From: CAVRXQ01 sp963838845
Lineage (GTDB): Bacteria > Actinomycetota > Acidimicrobiia > Acidimicrobiales > Bog-793
Direction: 5' to 3'
DNA length: 64,000 bases
Assembly (NCBI GenBank): GCA_963838845.1
Contig: CAWISR010000002.1
Location: 868,001 to 932,000 of the forward strand
How positions within the stretch are numbered: position 1 is the stretch's first letter; each line of letters starts with the position of its first letter. Made by a program: the position numbers and the translations under genes. Below the pieces are notes generated by a model. The model had not been told where the DNA came from, searched no databases, and was given only the letters and a program-made list of their open reading frames with translations. This document shows positions 7,403 to 16,488 of the stretch, one piece after another.

Positions 7403-8242
7403 GTGACCGCCGTGTCGAGTGATGACCTCTATCGCCGTAACCCCGCACGCGACGTAGAACAGTTCGCTCTTGCCATCGTGAAGTCGTGGGTGGGTAACCG
7501 GGGCACCGTTCGAGACACCAGTACAGGCCATGAGCCTGACTTCCAAATCATCTATCAGGACGGTCGAATCGGCTGGGGGGAAGTGGGCTGGCACGAGGAT
7601 CCTGTCATTCGGGCCATGTGGTCAAAGACGTTCAGGTACGAACAGCATCAGGTGGTGCAGTTGCCGAACACCTACGGCACTTGGACAGTTCAGCTCGTGG
7701 CGGGAGCCAACATCGGCCGCTTCTGTGCCTCTGCTCCAGCACTTATCGGCGACCTGATCGGGGCGTCGGTGTTCGAGCTAACCATTCACGGCGGCTGGCC
7801 GAGGGATGCTCTTGCTCACCGGGCTCGAACTCTGGGCATAGAGCGCGTCTCGCGCCTTGATAATCAGCAACACGAGGGAGCGGCTGCGTACTTCTTCATG
7901 CCCAGCACGGGTGGCGTGTTCCCGACCGACCCGAACGGTGTGCCTGAGTGGGTGTCAATGGTGCTCGCCGATCCCGCCTACCAGGACACGACGCGGAAAC
8001 TCTTGGTCCTCGAAGCGGACGAGCGGCACGTGTTCCTAATGACGGGAACGGCGACCGCCTTTGGCATCGACGCGCTCCTTAATCGTGCGCGGTCCGCCCT
8101 TCCCGCCGCTCGACCCGAGGTTCCAGACGGCATCACGCACGTATGGGCCGCACCTCAGTACTCGGACTCACTTCCCGGCACCGTCCTTCTTTGGACATCG
8201 GGCCACTGGAGAACGGTCGATGTGCCAGACGACGGTGTGTAA
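7403..8242 (+). CDS. Hypothetical protein, 279 aa
   Basis: No family is recognised. The open frame begins earlier, but protein-like composition starts around the GTG codons at 7403 and 7412. The first residues (SDDLYRRNPARDVEQFALA) and the acidic segment PDFQIIYQDGRIGWGEV resemble the core of small nuclease-like or DUF-type proteins that bind nucleic acid, but no catalytic set can be assigned. There is no signal peptide or membrane segment. It follows the frameshifted gene by 75 bases, in the same direction. Confidence 0.5.
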   Translation: MTAVSSDDLYRRNPARDVEQFALAIVKSWVGNRGTVRDTSTGHEPDFQIIYQDGRIGWGEVGWHEDPVIRAMWSKTFRYEQHQVVQLPNTYGTWTVQLVAGANIGRFCASAPALIGDLIGASVFELTIHGGWPRDALAHRARTLGIERVSRLDNQQHEGAAAYFFMPSTGGVFPTDPNGVPEWVSMVLADPAYQDTTRKLLVLEADERHVFLMTGTATAFGIDALLNRARSALPAARPEVPDGITHVWAAPQYSDSLPGTVLLWTSGHWRTVDVPDDGV

Positions 8243-8373
8243 GAGCTGCAACCTTGGCGTGGTCATATCCACAGCGTGCCGGAGGTTGCCGGAAGGCGAC
8301 GGACTATCGGCACACGCAGGGGTAGGGATGACCCGGCGCGACCGCAAAACCACCCCTGATCCGATGTACTGGC

Positions 8374-8856
8374 ATGACACCTACACCGCACCGTCCGCAA
8401 GACAGCGACAGTCCGGGCATGGCCGGCCCGCGCGACGCGGCCGCGTCGCCGGAGCGCCGGGCGTACCTCCGCGAGCTGGTGGGTCACCTGCGTTATAAGC
8501 CCGAGTGGTCTTTTCAAATCACGGACGAGAGCGAGGCCTCGTCCGAGTACGGCGGCCTCCCGCCGGGCTGGTTGCCCGGCCAGATGATGGTCGAGATCCT
8601 CTACCCCTCTCCGCCCAGCCCGCGCCCGCAGGGTTGGGCCTGGACACTCGACCCGGACCGACACGGCGCGCTGTTCGACGATTCGGTCACGCAGACGGAG
8701 GTCGCGGAGGCAGTCCGCGAACTGGTATGGCGGGGAGTGCTCCGCATCGAGACGGACGAGTTCAGGCGCAACGCGCGCGAACGCGGCCGCCCGTCGCTGG
8801 TCGCTATGCGCCTCGCAGCGGACCTCGACTCGGCGCTCCCGCTTCCGGACGACTAG
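8374..8856 (+). CDS. Hypothetical protein, 160 aa
   Basis: The function is not recognised. The first 15 residues are Pro-, His- and Ser-rich and may not be translated; a second Met at 8419 begins MAGPRDAAASPERRAY. The middle contains GWLPGQMMVEILYP, and the C-terminal half looks like a winged-helix fold (TQTEVAEAVRELVWRGVLRI), so DNA binding is possible. It lies upstream of the serine recombinase in the same direction, separated by about 170 bases that contain an inverted repeat. Confidence 0.5.
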   Translation: MTPTPHRPQDSDSPGMAGPRDAAASPERRAYLRELVGHLRYKPEWSFQITDESEASSEYGGLPPGWLPGQMMVEILYPSPPSPRPQGWAWTLDPDRHGALFDDSVTQTEVAEAVRELVWRGVLRIETDEFRRNARERGRPSLVAMRLAADLDSALPLPDD

Positions 8857-8900
8857 GAGGCCGCTGCGGGAAACGGTCGTATTCCGCACACACACAGCCT

Positions 8901-8929
8901 GACCAGCGGCGTTGTCGGGCGGGCTGGTC
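8901..8929. promoter_or_regulatory. Inverted repeat upstream of the serine recombinase
   Basis: GACCAGC at 8901-8907 and its complement GCTGGTC at 8923-8929 are separated by 15 bases. The site is about 100 bases before the recombinase ATG, where resolvase family genes commonly have res or operator sites made of imperfect inverted repeats. Only one such pair is clear, so the assignment is weak. Confidence 0.25.
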
Positions 8930-9029
8930 GATTTGTACGTCAAGTCAAACGAAAATCATCGGGCGGGAACGGCCACTGGGGGACGTTTCCCGTCGGTCAG
9001 TGAGGCGCCCTCCTCGTACAGTGACGCCT

Positions 9030-9587
9030 ATGGCTGACTTGATCGGTTATGCGCGGGTGAGCACCGAGGACCAAGATCCGGCCCTTCAGATTGACGCCCT
9101 TAAGGGGGCAGGCTGCACGAGGATCTTCACGGACACCGCCTCCGGTGCTCTGACCTCACGCCCGCAGTTCGACGCAATGTTGTCGTTCATCCGGCCGCGC
9201 GACGTGGTGGTTTGCTGGAGACTCGACCGCCTCGGGCGCAACCTGAAGCACCTCCTGACCATCGTCGAGGAGTTCGAGTGCCTGGGCGTGGGTTTCAGGT
9301 CCGTCACGGAGGCCATCGACACGACGACCCCAGGCGGACGCCTCGTCTTTTCGATCTTCGGGGCGCTCGCGGAGTTCGAGAGGTCCCTCATCAGGGAGCG
9401 CACGAGGGCTGGACTCGCTGCCGCCGTCGCGCGAGGGCGCAAGGGCGGACGTCCGACCATTATGACTCCGGAGCGCCTCAACGCTGCCCGGGCACTGCGG
9501 GCGAGCGGGCAGTCTTACAGGCAGATTGGATCCGCCCTGTCCATCGGTGCGAGCACCGTCCGCGAGAACTTGGCGAAAGCGGTGTGA
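9030..9587 (+). CDS. Serine recombinase of the resolvase/invertase family
   Basis: The 185-aa protein has the full short resolvase layout. The catalytic region begins IGYARVSTEDQ with the nucleophile Ser11 and Arg9, followed by the WRLDRLGRNLKHL arginine region, FSIFGALAEFERSLI, and RTRAGLAAAVARGRKGGRP leading into a C-terminal helix-turn-helix (QSYRQIGSALSIGASTV). Such enzymes resolve cointegrates or invert DNA through a covalent 5'-phosphoserine intermediate. No transposase lies beside it, so it is either an element-borne resolvase or a remnant of a Tn3-like transposon. The ATG at 9030 is preferred over a longer frame that reads through the upstream gene. Confidence 0.9.
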   Translation: MADLIGYARVSTEDQDPALQIDALKGAGCTRIFTDTASGALTSRPQFDAMLSFIRPRDVVVCWRLDRLGRNLKHLLTIVEEFECLGVGFRSVTEAIDTTTPGGRLVFSIFGALAEFERSLIRERTRAGLAAAVARGRKGGRPTIMTPERLNAARALRASGQSYRQIGSALSIGASTVRENLAKAV

Positions 9588-9681
9588 CGGCTCCGGTCTA
9601 AATCTGCTTGCCGTCGCAGCGTGTAGACCATTCGCTGTGGAACCCGCGAGCGTCCCGCGCTTCCGAGGAATAGCAGGCTTT

Positions 9682-9867
9682 ATGGCGGCCTACGCGGGCA
9701 CAGTCGAACCGGGCGTTGCGTTGACGACGCGCAGCAACGAGCCGCCGGACTTCGGAATCGGCGTCTACGTCGGTGGGGACAAGGTGGCGACGGTGGCCCT
9801 GGTCGGTGAGGCGGGTGACTCGAAGGAACGGCTCGCGGACGAGCTCCCGCGTCTATACCGCACCTAG
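9682..9867 (+). CDS. Small hypothetical protein, 61 aa
   Basis: This short frame (MAAYAGTVEPGVALTT..., ending ADELPRLYRT) has protein-like composition with alternating hydrophobic stretches (GIGVYVGGDKVATVALVG). An in-frame open stretch extends upstream to 9526 but overlaps the recombinase gene in another frame. No motif is seen, and the ribosome site is weak. It could be a real small protein or chance. Confidence 0.3.
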   Translation: MAAYAGTVEPGVALTTRSNEPPDFGIGVYVGGDKVATVALVGEAGDSKERLADELPRLYRT

Positions 9868-9993
9868 GGGTCGGACTCGGAACGGCAGTCGTGCGGCGGC
9901 CCACTCATTCCGGCAACGGTCCGCAGCGAATGTCAAAGGTACTGTGAACAGCATCGCCGGCGGCGAACCCCCACCGCGCGAAAAGGCAACCCT

Positions 9994-11244
9994 TTGACGA
10001 CTGGCACGCTTCTCGGAAGCTTCAACGACCGGGGCTTCACGTTCGTGCGTCCTGACCTCGACGCCGGCATCTCCCGCGATGTTTTTCTCCACATCCGGCA
10101 GCTTCGCGAAGGCGAGGATCCCTCCGTCTACGTCCGTGGAGCCCAAGTCGAGTTCGACGTCGTCATGGAGGGGCCAAAAGGCGAGGAGAGGCCGCAGGCC
10201 CGCGGCACCTCTTTGCTCTCTGGTCCGAGGGCCGCCGGGGCACCCGCTTTGTTGGCGGTCGGGCAGCAAGGGCACTTGAAGTTTTGGTCAGCACTGTCAT
10301 ACGGCTTTATCGTTGACGACGGTTCGGGCGCGGAGTTCTACGTGAACGCGAGCAGCGTTCCTCACGGCTACCTAAGACACGGCGACGAAATCGCGTTCGA
10401 TGTCGAGCAAGGGACAAATGGCCCTCAGGCGTTGAACGTCCGGGTATTGGGCTGGGGGGAAACGGGTGACGCTTACACCGACCTTCTCGATATGGGAAAT
10501 CCATTGTGGACCGTTCAGCTCGCCGATCTTGCCGAGCGGGAAAGTTGGAACTATCTGGTAAAGCCAGCGAAGGACCCACACATAGTTTTGCGCAGCTATC
10601 TCAAATACACGTTCCTGCGTCAAAACGAACTTCCCGGTCACGTACCCGAGTCAGGTGACGGCTCTCACCTCGCATTCAACACCGGACTCGTCACCCCTTT
10701 TCAGGAGCAGATATTCGCCTTATTTCGAAAGCGCCCATCCTCCGAGAGCGGCCCACCTTGGATCCTGCGGTCGTTCGAGAAGGCATCCAGCGTCGTCATC
10801 CTCAAGATGTTTGGCGCCGCGTTGCCCCCGCTCGCGTCGTACTATGACGATCCTGGTCAGTTGGTGTTCGACACGCGGTTGCCGTTAAGCGTCAACGTCG
10901 AGCACGTTCCACACGACGCTGAGCGGTTTCCGGCTGCGCTCAAGTCACTCTCGCCTCAAGACCTCGCCGCGCTCGTCAACGCGAAAGCGCCGGAGGCGCT
11001 TGATCGAGTTCGACGCAACTATAAAACCGCGATTCCTCAGTTCTACCGGGACGGAAAGAGCGGAGAAGGGAAGATGCAGCTCCTCCTTCCCGTGGCGCTA
11101 CTCGCACGGGACCATGTCGAGCTTGCCCTCGCGGTTGACTGTTTAGAGTCCGTATACCTGGGTCGTACGGTGTTGTCCCTCGACTGGGCGTATAACAACG
11201 CTCGCCTGCTTACTCGGCCCGATAGCGACTGGCTCAGACCCTGA
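9994..11244 (+). CDS. Two cold-shock-like domains plus DUF3825 protein
   Basis: The 416-aa protein begins with two OB-fold cold-shock-like modules: residues 1-65 (FNDRGFTFVRPD ... RDVFLHIRQL) and about 90-150 (LKFWSALSYGFIVDDGSGAE ... FYVNASSV). The remainder matches the DUF3825 family by LADLAERESWNYL and FNTGLVTPFQEQIFALF. Cold-shock domains bind single-stranded RNA or DNA, so this is probably an RNA-directed protein whose DUF3825 part has unknown function. The TTG start at 9994 has AAAAGG upstream. It stands alone and is followed by a strong terminator at 11335. DUF3825 proteins are frequent in accessory DNA, which fits this region. Confidence 0.75.
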   Translation: MTTGTLLGSFNDRGFTFVRPDLDAGISRDVFLHIRQLREGEDPSVYVRGAQVEFDVVMEGPKGEERPQARGTSLLSGPRAAGAPALLAVGQQGHLKFWSALSYGFIVDDGSGAEFYVNASSVPHGYLRHGDEIAFDVEQGTNGPQALNVRVLGWGETGDAYTDLLDMGNPLWTVQLADLAERESWNYLVKPAKDPHIVLRSYLKYTFLRQNELPGHVPESGDGSHLAFNTGLVTPFQEQIFALFRKRPSSESGPPWILRSFEKASSVVILKMFGAALPPLASYYDDPGQLVFDTRLPLSVNVEHVPHDAERFPAALKSLSPQDLAALVNAKAPEALDRVRRNYKTAIPQFYRDGKSGEGKMQLLLPVALLARDHVELALAVDCLESVYLGRTVLSLDWAYNNARLLTRPDSDWLRP

Positions 11245-11334
11245 GCGATGGCTTGACCTGGCGGAGCTCCCTTGTCATACTTTTGTCGTCCCAACAGGGT
11301 CATGTTTTGCTTGCTGCGAACATGCTTTGATGGA

Positions 11335-11362
11335 CGGCGGGCCTGGCGGCCCGCCGTTTTTT
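11335..11362 (+). terminator. Rho-independent terminator after the DUF3825 gene
   Basis: A perfect 9-bp stem (CGGCGGGCC / GGCCCGCCG) with a TGGC loop is followed by six T residues at 11357-11362. It ends transcription from the left, about 90 bases after the DUF3825 gene. Confidence 0.85.
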
Positions 11363-11465
11363 GTCCCTGTGTCTTCTTCCTGCCCAGCATCCCGACGCGA
11401 CCGCCTCGACGTCCGCCGCTGTGCCCCCGCCGCACGGACCACGCCCCAGCTAGCCTCGTCGCGCA

Positions 11466-12143
11466 GTGTTGCCCGATCCACCGCCTATCAGCGGGACCGC
11501 CGGGGAGTCCGCGCGCCAAAAGCACGAGAGACTGCACCAGCGGCGCGAGCAGAAGATTGAACAGCGGTGGGGAAGGCTTGCCGGCGTCGTCAAGTTCCTC
11601 TCCGACGACCCTCAGTCGATAGCTGCCTGGGCCGAGGGTTCGGATGGTGAGCGCCGACTCGCCGATCAACTGCTAAGGCTCGTAGGAGGACGAGCCGTAT
11701 TCCTCCACGACCGAAAGGCGCCTAAGACCCGAGGCAACATCGACCACATTGCCATTGCAGCCTCTGGCGTGTGGGTGATCGACGCCAAGAACTACCGGGG
11801 TCTTGTCGAACGGCGAGACGTCGGCGGATGGTTGAAGACCGACCATCGGCTCTACGTGGGAAGGCGGGACCGGACGAAGCTCACCGGCGGCCTCGGCTGG
11901 CAAGTCGATGCGGTGCGCTCGACGCTCAACGGCGATGAAGTCCCGATTCACGCATGTCTCTGCTTCGTCGATGCGGAATGGAGACTCTGGAGCAAGCCCT
12001 TCGAGCTGAATGGGGTGTGCGTGACCTGGGGCAAGAAACTCGCCGAGATGATCGCCGAACCGGGTCCACTGACTCCGAAAGACGTCACCCGGGTCGCCGA
12101 GCGCTTGGCAGGCGTTCTAACGCCCGCTGTCCCCAGGACGTAG
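11466..12143 (+). CDS. NERD domain protein (nuclease-related)
   Basis: The 225-aa protein has a NERD domain at about residues 55-170: WAEGSDGERRLADQLL, then AVFLHDRKAPKTRGNIDHIA and GVWVIDAKNYRG, with Asp and Lys in positions matching the PD-(D/E)xK nuclease-like core. NERD proteins are linked to DNA processing, often on plasmids and in accessory regions. The N-terminal 45 residues are basic and helical. A GTG at 11466 is used here; the weak ribosome site leaves room for a later start. It is separated from the previous gene by a terminator, so it has its own promoter. Confidence 0.75.
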   Translation: MLPDPPPISGTAGESARQKHERLHQRREQKIEQRWGRLAGVVKFLSDDPQSIAAWAEGSDGERRLADQLLRLVGGRAVFLHDRKAPKTRGNIDHIAIAASGVWVIDAKNYRGLVERRDVGGWLKTDHRLYVGRRDRTKLTGGLGWQVDAVRSTLNGDEVPIHACLCFVDAEWRLWSKPFELNGVCVTWGKKLAEMIAEPGPLTPKDVTRVAERLAGVLTPAVPRT

Positions 12144-12274
12144 AGCACGAGCTTCCGGCTCGTGCGTCCCCGCGAGTTGACCTCGTATAAGGGGCAATCC
12201 ACCGACGACACGAAGTTGAGCGCAAGGCTGTGTGGCACTCAACCGGTCCGACGATACGAAGGGGGTCAGGGACG

Positions 12275-12409
12275 ATGCCGACAGGAAAGAAGCCAGCGTC
12301 CAAAGCTGGAAGGTTGCTCGGCAGCGGCAAGGGGTCTCCCGCGCAGAAAACGGTGGCTGCGAGTGATCTCGCTCAGGCGCCGAAGAAGAAGCAGAAGAAG
12401 CAGAAATAG
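12275..12409 (+). CDS. Small basic Lys/Ala/Ser-rich protein, 44 aa
   Basis: A short frame begins MPTGKKPASKAGRLLGSG and ends KKKQKKQK. The ATG at 12275 has a GGGGG ribosome site about ten bases upstream. It matches a type of tiny basic protein (MPTGKxAASKA...) that I recall from actinobacterial phage, plasmid and accessory DNA, of unknown function. The highly charged C terminus suggests nucleic-acid or ribosome binding. Confidence 0.6.
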   Translation: MPTGKKPASKAGRLLGSGKGSPAQKTVAASDLAQAPKKKQKKQK

Positions 12410-12451
12410 CGCCAGTCGCATGCGCTAGAGCCGACCCGCAAGGCTCGCCCC

Positions 12452-13015
12452 CTACTCCTCGTCTGGGCGGACCTTGGCAAGCGCGCGCTGCGTGAGCGTG
12501 AGCGCCAGCTCGACAGCGTCGCTGTCCGACAGCGGGCAGATAATCGCGTACTGCTGCCGGGCCGCGACATCGCGCTCGAAAACATGCTCGTCTTCGATGT
12601 CCTCGACGTCCTCGGGGCGAAGGCGGAGCGTGAGGCCGCCGCTGCCCGGCCTTACGTAGGCGACCGCCCCGAACCGGCGCGGCCTGTCGTCGCGGACCAT
12701 GAGGTAGTTGGTGTACCCGTCCGCCGTGCGCTCCGAGGAACCCACCTCGATGTAGGTGCCAAGCTCCAGCACCCGCTCCAGGTATTCGAGGACCCGCCTC
12801 GCCGTGCCCCCGTCCCGTGCGCGCTCATAGACGAAGCGCCGGATGAAGAACCCCTCCTCGTCGTCGCCGAGGGCGCCCGTTCGTCTGGCCGGGACAGGCT
12901 CCTGTTCGGGAATGTCCCCATTGCCGTAGACCTCGGCGATCCCGGCGGAGCCGACAGTGTCCGTTCTCCGCTGGTACTCGACGATCTCGTCGACTGTTCC
13001 CTCGATCAAGCGCAC
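12452..13015 (-). CDS. Hypothetical protein, 187 aa
   Basis: The GTG at 13015 follows GGAGG at ideal spacing, so the start is well supported. The protein is acidic and soluble. It contains GFFIRRFVYERARDGGTARRV, and its C-terminal half could form an alpha-beta domain (YAIICPLSDSDAVELALTL). I do not recognise it. It is transcribed away from the helicase operon, and the shared intergenic region carries an inverted repeat that could regulate both. Confidence 0.6.
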   Translation of the reverse strand: MRLIEGTVDEIVEYQRRTDTVGSAGIAEVYGNGDIPEQEPVPARRTGALGDDEEGFFIRRFVYERARDGGTARRVLEYLERVLELGTYIEVGSSERTADGYTNYLMVRDDRPRRFGAVAYVRPGSGGLTLRLRPEDVEDIEDEHVFERDVAARQQYAIICPLSDSDAVELALTLTQRALAKVRPDEE

Positions 13016-13082
13016 CTGAACCTCCTAACCTCCGTGTCACTGGCTTGCCGAGCGTGACACCCCAAAACAACTTGTGTACGTC

Positions 13083-13100
13083 GTTAGCATAGTAGCTAAC
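13083..13100. promoter_or_regulatory. Inverted repeat between divergent genes before the helicase operon
   Basis: GTTAGC and GCTAAC are separated by ATAGTA. The repeat lies between the leftward gene starting at 13015 and the rightward helicase operon at 13282, in an AT-richer pocket. It is a candidate operator for either side. Confidence 0.35.
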
Positions 13101-13281
13101 ACGTTCACACGACCCGTTTGGACAGCCTCGCCGGCCCGGTGGAGCTCAGCCGGACACGATCAGGGCCGCGTTGCACGGAATGTCGATGCTCAACGAGTCA
13201 CCGGATTCGCTGTGAGAATGCACACACAACTATGTCCCTCACCAGCGATACCGCCGATAGGGCCAGATCAGGAACTGGCCA

Positions 13282-16200
13282 TTGATAGAGCGTGGCGACC
13301 ACCTCCACTGGGGCGGGGAGTTGGTCGAGGTGCTCAGCGTTCTCGAGGAGCGGGCCGAACGCGTGGAGCTCGTTCTCAAGGGTCCGGGTGGGCTCAGGCA
13401 GGTGACGCTGTCGGTACTCGAAGTCGAAGCGGCCCGCCAACCGAGCAACGACGGGGGAGGAGACTCCGCTGGAGCCGTGGCGGGCCTGTGGGGGAAGTGG
13501 ATGGAGTGGGCCACCCCACGCATCCGCTCGGCTGCGACTGCCACCAAGCCGATCCGTCCCTACGCGCACCAGGACGAAGCCGTCTTCGTGCACATGCTTC
13601 CCCAGCCCAGGCTGCGCTTCCTATTGGCGGACGAGCCCGGCACGGGGAAAACGATCATGTCCGGGATGTACATAGCGGAGGGTCGACGGCGGCGCGTCGT
13701 CCCGGGCAAGGTTCTCATCGTCCCCCCCGCCCACCTCGTTACGAAGTGGCTGGCCGATCTCTGGCGCTACTTCGGCGTCGACGCCGAGCGCATCGACTCG
13801 GCGGCTGCTCGGAGCCCGCGCCCGCTGCGCGACGACGTGGATGTCTGGGTCGTCTCTGCCGACCTGCTCGCCCACAACTCCGACGTGCTGCGCAAGGTCG
13901 CGGGGCCCGCCGCGTCATGGTCGCTCGCTATCTTCGACGAGGCGCACCGCCTAACTCCGACGTCGCAGTATCTCGGTGCCGCCCAGCAGGTGTCGAAAGT
14001 CGCTCACCACCTGCTTATGCTCACCGCCACTCCGCATCGAGGCAAGGAGTGGTACTTCCAGTGCCTTTTGAACACCCTAGATCCTGACCTCTACCCAGTA
14101 ACTGCTGGTCCGGGCGACACCGAGCCCGAACGACGCCTCCGACCCGCGCAGCTGCACTTCCTGCGCCGGATGAAGGAGGACCTGCGTGACCACGATGGCA
14201 AGCCCCTTTTCAAACCTCGCTACGCGGAGACGCTCGCCGTCACCCTCTCGAAGGACGAGCTCGCCTGTTACGAGGCGATTCTTTCGATATGTCGACGAGT
14301 GGTACGACGCACGTTCGACGCTGGCGCGCAGCATCTACGGTAAGCGCGCGGCCTCCAGCGTTGTTGCCGCTGTTCAGACGTTGCGACGGCGACGGGAGGC
14401 GCTCAGTGAAGCCCAAGCCGGGCAGCTCGCGCCACCCGCGCCTCATGGGTTCGACGATGCCCGCTTCCTCGACGCCGCTGTCGATGACGACGAGTCCTGG
14501 GCCCAGGCGGAGGATTCCATCATCGCGGAGAAGAGTCGAGACCGGCGCGGCGAGTTGAAAGCTGTCGACAACGTCTTGGAGGAGCTCGAGCGCTGGCTGC
14601 GCAGCGGTGTGCTCCCGGCGAAGTGGGATGCGGTGCTTGATGTGTGCTCCCGGCACCACCTACGCCCAGAGTCGGGGCAGCTCCTCGTGTTCACCGAGTT
14701 CACCGACACCGCCACATGGCTCAAGGGGCTCTTCTTGAAAGCTGGGTTCAGCACTGAGCTATTGAGCGGTGCCGCCACCCAGGACCGCCGGGATCAGCTC
14801 CAGCAAGACTTCCTCGCTAGCCGTTACCAGGTGCTGGTCTCAACAGACGCCGGCGGTGAGGGCATCGACCTCCAGTCGGCGAATGTAATGGTGGACTGGG
14901 ACGTACCCTGGAGCCTGGTGCGCCTCGAACAGCGCGCTGGCCGGCTGCACCGCATCGGCCAACAGAACCCGGTGTTCATCTACCACCTCGTCGCGCCGGC
15001 AACCCGAGAGGGCCATGTTCAGGAAGTGCTGCTGCGCAACCTAGACGCCGCAGCGGAGGCACTCGACGGGCGGATCTTCGACCTCATGGACGCCACGGCG
15101 TCCCGGGCTGGGTTCGACTTCGCAGCGGCGCTCGCCGACGCCTACCGGGGCGTCGACTCCGTCGAGCAGGTGCCCTCGACCGAAGATCCTCGTGCAGCAA
15201 GCCCGAGAGCTCGCCGCGGAGGAAGACTCGCTGCGCACCCCCACCGACCTGAGCGACGCCCAGGCCCGATTCGCCGTTGACCGCCTCGAGGCGGTGAACC
15301 CAGTCATGGTCGAGGGATTCCTTCGGAACGTGGCCGCCGCAGCGGGATGGCGGGTGGGGCCTGGACCCGCCGAGCGCATCCTCACCGTGCGTTCACCCAA
15401 AGAGGCCCTCCCGGACGCCCTGGGAGGCGAAGTCAGTCGGCTGGTTTCGGTTGACGGGAACGCCACGGCCGCAGCACGCACCGCTGGGGCGGAGCTCGGC
15501 TCGATCGTCACGATCGGACCAACCGAGGACCCGTTCCGGAAGCTCCTCGGCTACTGCGCCGAGCGCTTCGGGCCCGAGCTCTACCGGGGGGCGGCGGCCG
15601 TGGACCAGGCTTCCACCACGGCTTACACGCTGTTCGTCTTTGCCACCGAGATCCTCAGCTACGACGGGGTCACCAAGACGGCCCGTCCGAGCCCGTTCCT
15701 CATCCGCTTCTCGGCGGGCTCGGCCTTTCCCGTCGACTGGGCAGCCGTCGCCAACCTCCGGCCTACGCCTGAAGCAGCCACCCGGCCAGCGCCGGGCTCA
15801 CGGGTTACGGCCGCCGAAGCAGCCGAAGCCAGCGCGCTCGAGCAGCAGCACCGCGCTGGCTGACGAGCAGGCCCGGTGGGTCCGTCACGCCCGGGACGAT
15901 CTGGAAGCACTTCGCGCTCGCTGGCAACGCCAGCTGCGCGATCTCCCCGCCGACCAGCGGGTTCAGGCTCGGGAGAAGTTCGAAGCCGACCGTCAACGCC
16001 GCCTCGACGACCTGTCCAAGGCTGAGGCCGTGACGGTCTCCCCGCCCCAGCTCATCGGCTGGGTGGATGTCCGCGCGGGCGCCTCGCTCGCCGACATCGG
16101 TTATGACCCCGACAGCGAGCTGCCTGCCATCGAACTGGCCAAGGCCCGCCTTGCCGCCGAGGGCTTCGAAGTGGACGACCGCCAGACGGCTGGGCTCGGC

Positions 16201-16488
16201 TACGACCTCTTCGCCAAACACCGAAGCACCCAAGAGCAGCGTCTCGTCGAGGTCAAGGGGCAGCTCGTCGAGCTCGGTCCGGTCACCCTGGAGTCCAACG
16301 AGTGGGCTCAGGCCATGCAGCGTGGGTCGGAATACTGGTTGTATGTCGTGACGAACTGTGCGACGAATCCCACCTTGACGGTCGTGGTGCAGGATCCCGC
16401 CGGCACGCTCAGCGGTGGTCCTCGTCTGATCGAGCGCTTCCAGATCCCCGTCAGCCAGCTGCGCCGTTTCGCCAGTGAGACCAGATGA
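13282..16488 (+). pseudogene. SNF2-family helicase with C-terminal DUF3883-like domain (Hma helicase), frameshifted
   Basis: Four overlapping open frames form one protein of about 1,070 residues. The N-terminal helicase core has LADEPGTGKTIMSGM (Walker A), FDEAHRL (DEAH box) and MLTATPHRG. The second core has LLVFTEFTDTATWLKGLF, STDAGGEGIDLQ and RLEQRAGRLHRIGQ. The C-terminal part has a DUF3883/NERD-like end (LVEVKGQLVELGPVTLES). The frame changes near 14285, 15180 and 15850, each by +1. The protein should use ATP to move on duplex DNA and, as in DISARM DrmD and Hma helicases, act in phage defence. The start is a TTG at 13282. The stop overlaps the methylase start (ATGA), showing an operon. 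As given, the gene cannot make a full product without frame correction. Confidence 0.7.

Noticed and set aside
13074..14087. 337-residue frame overlapping the helicase start
   Set aside because: Arg/Gly-rich shadow; helicase motifs lie in the other frame.
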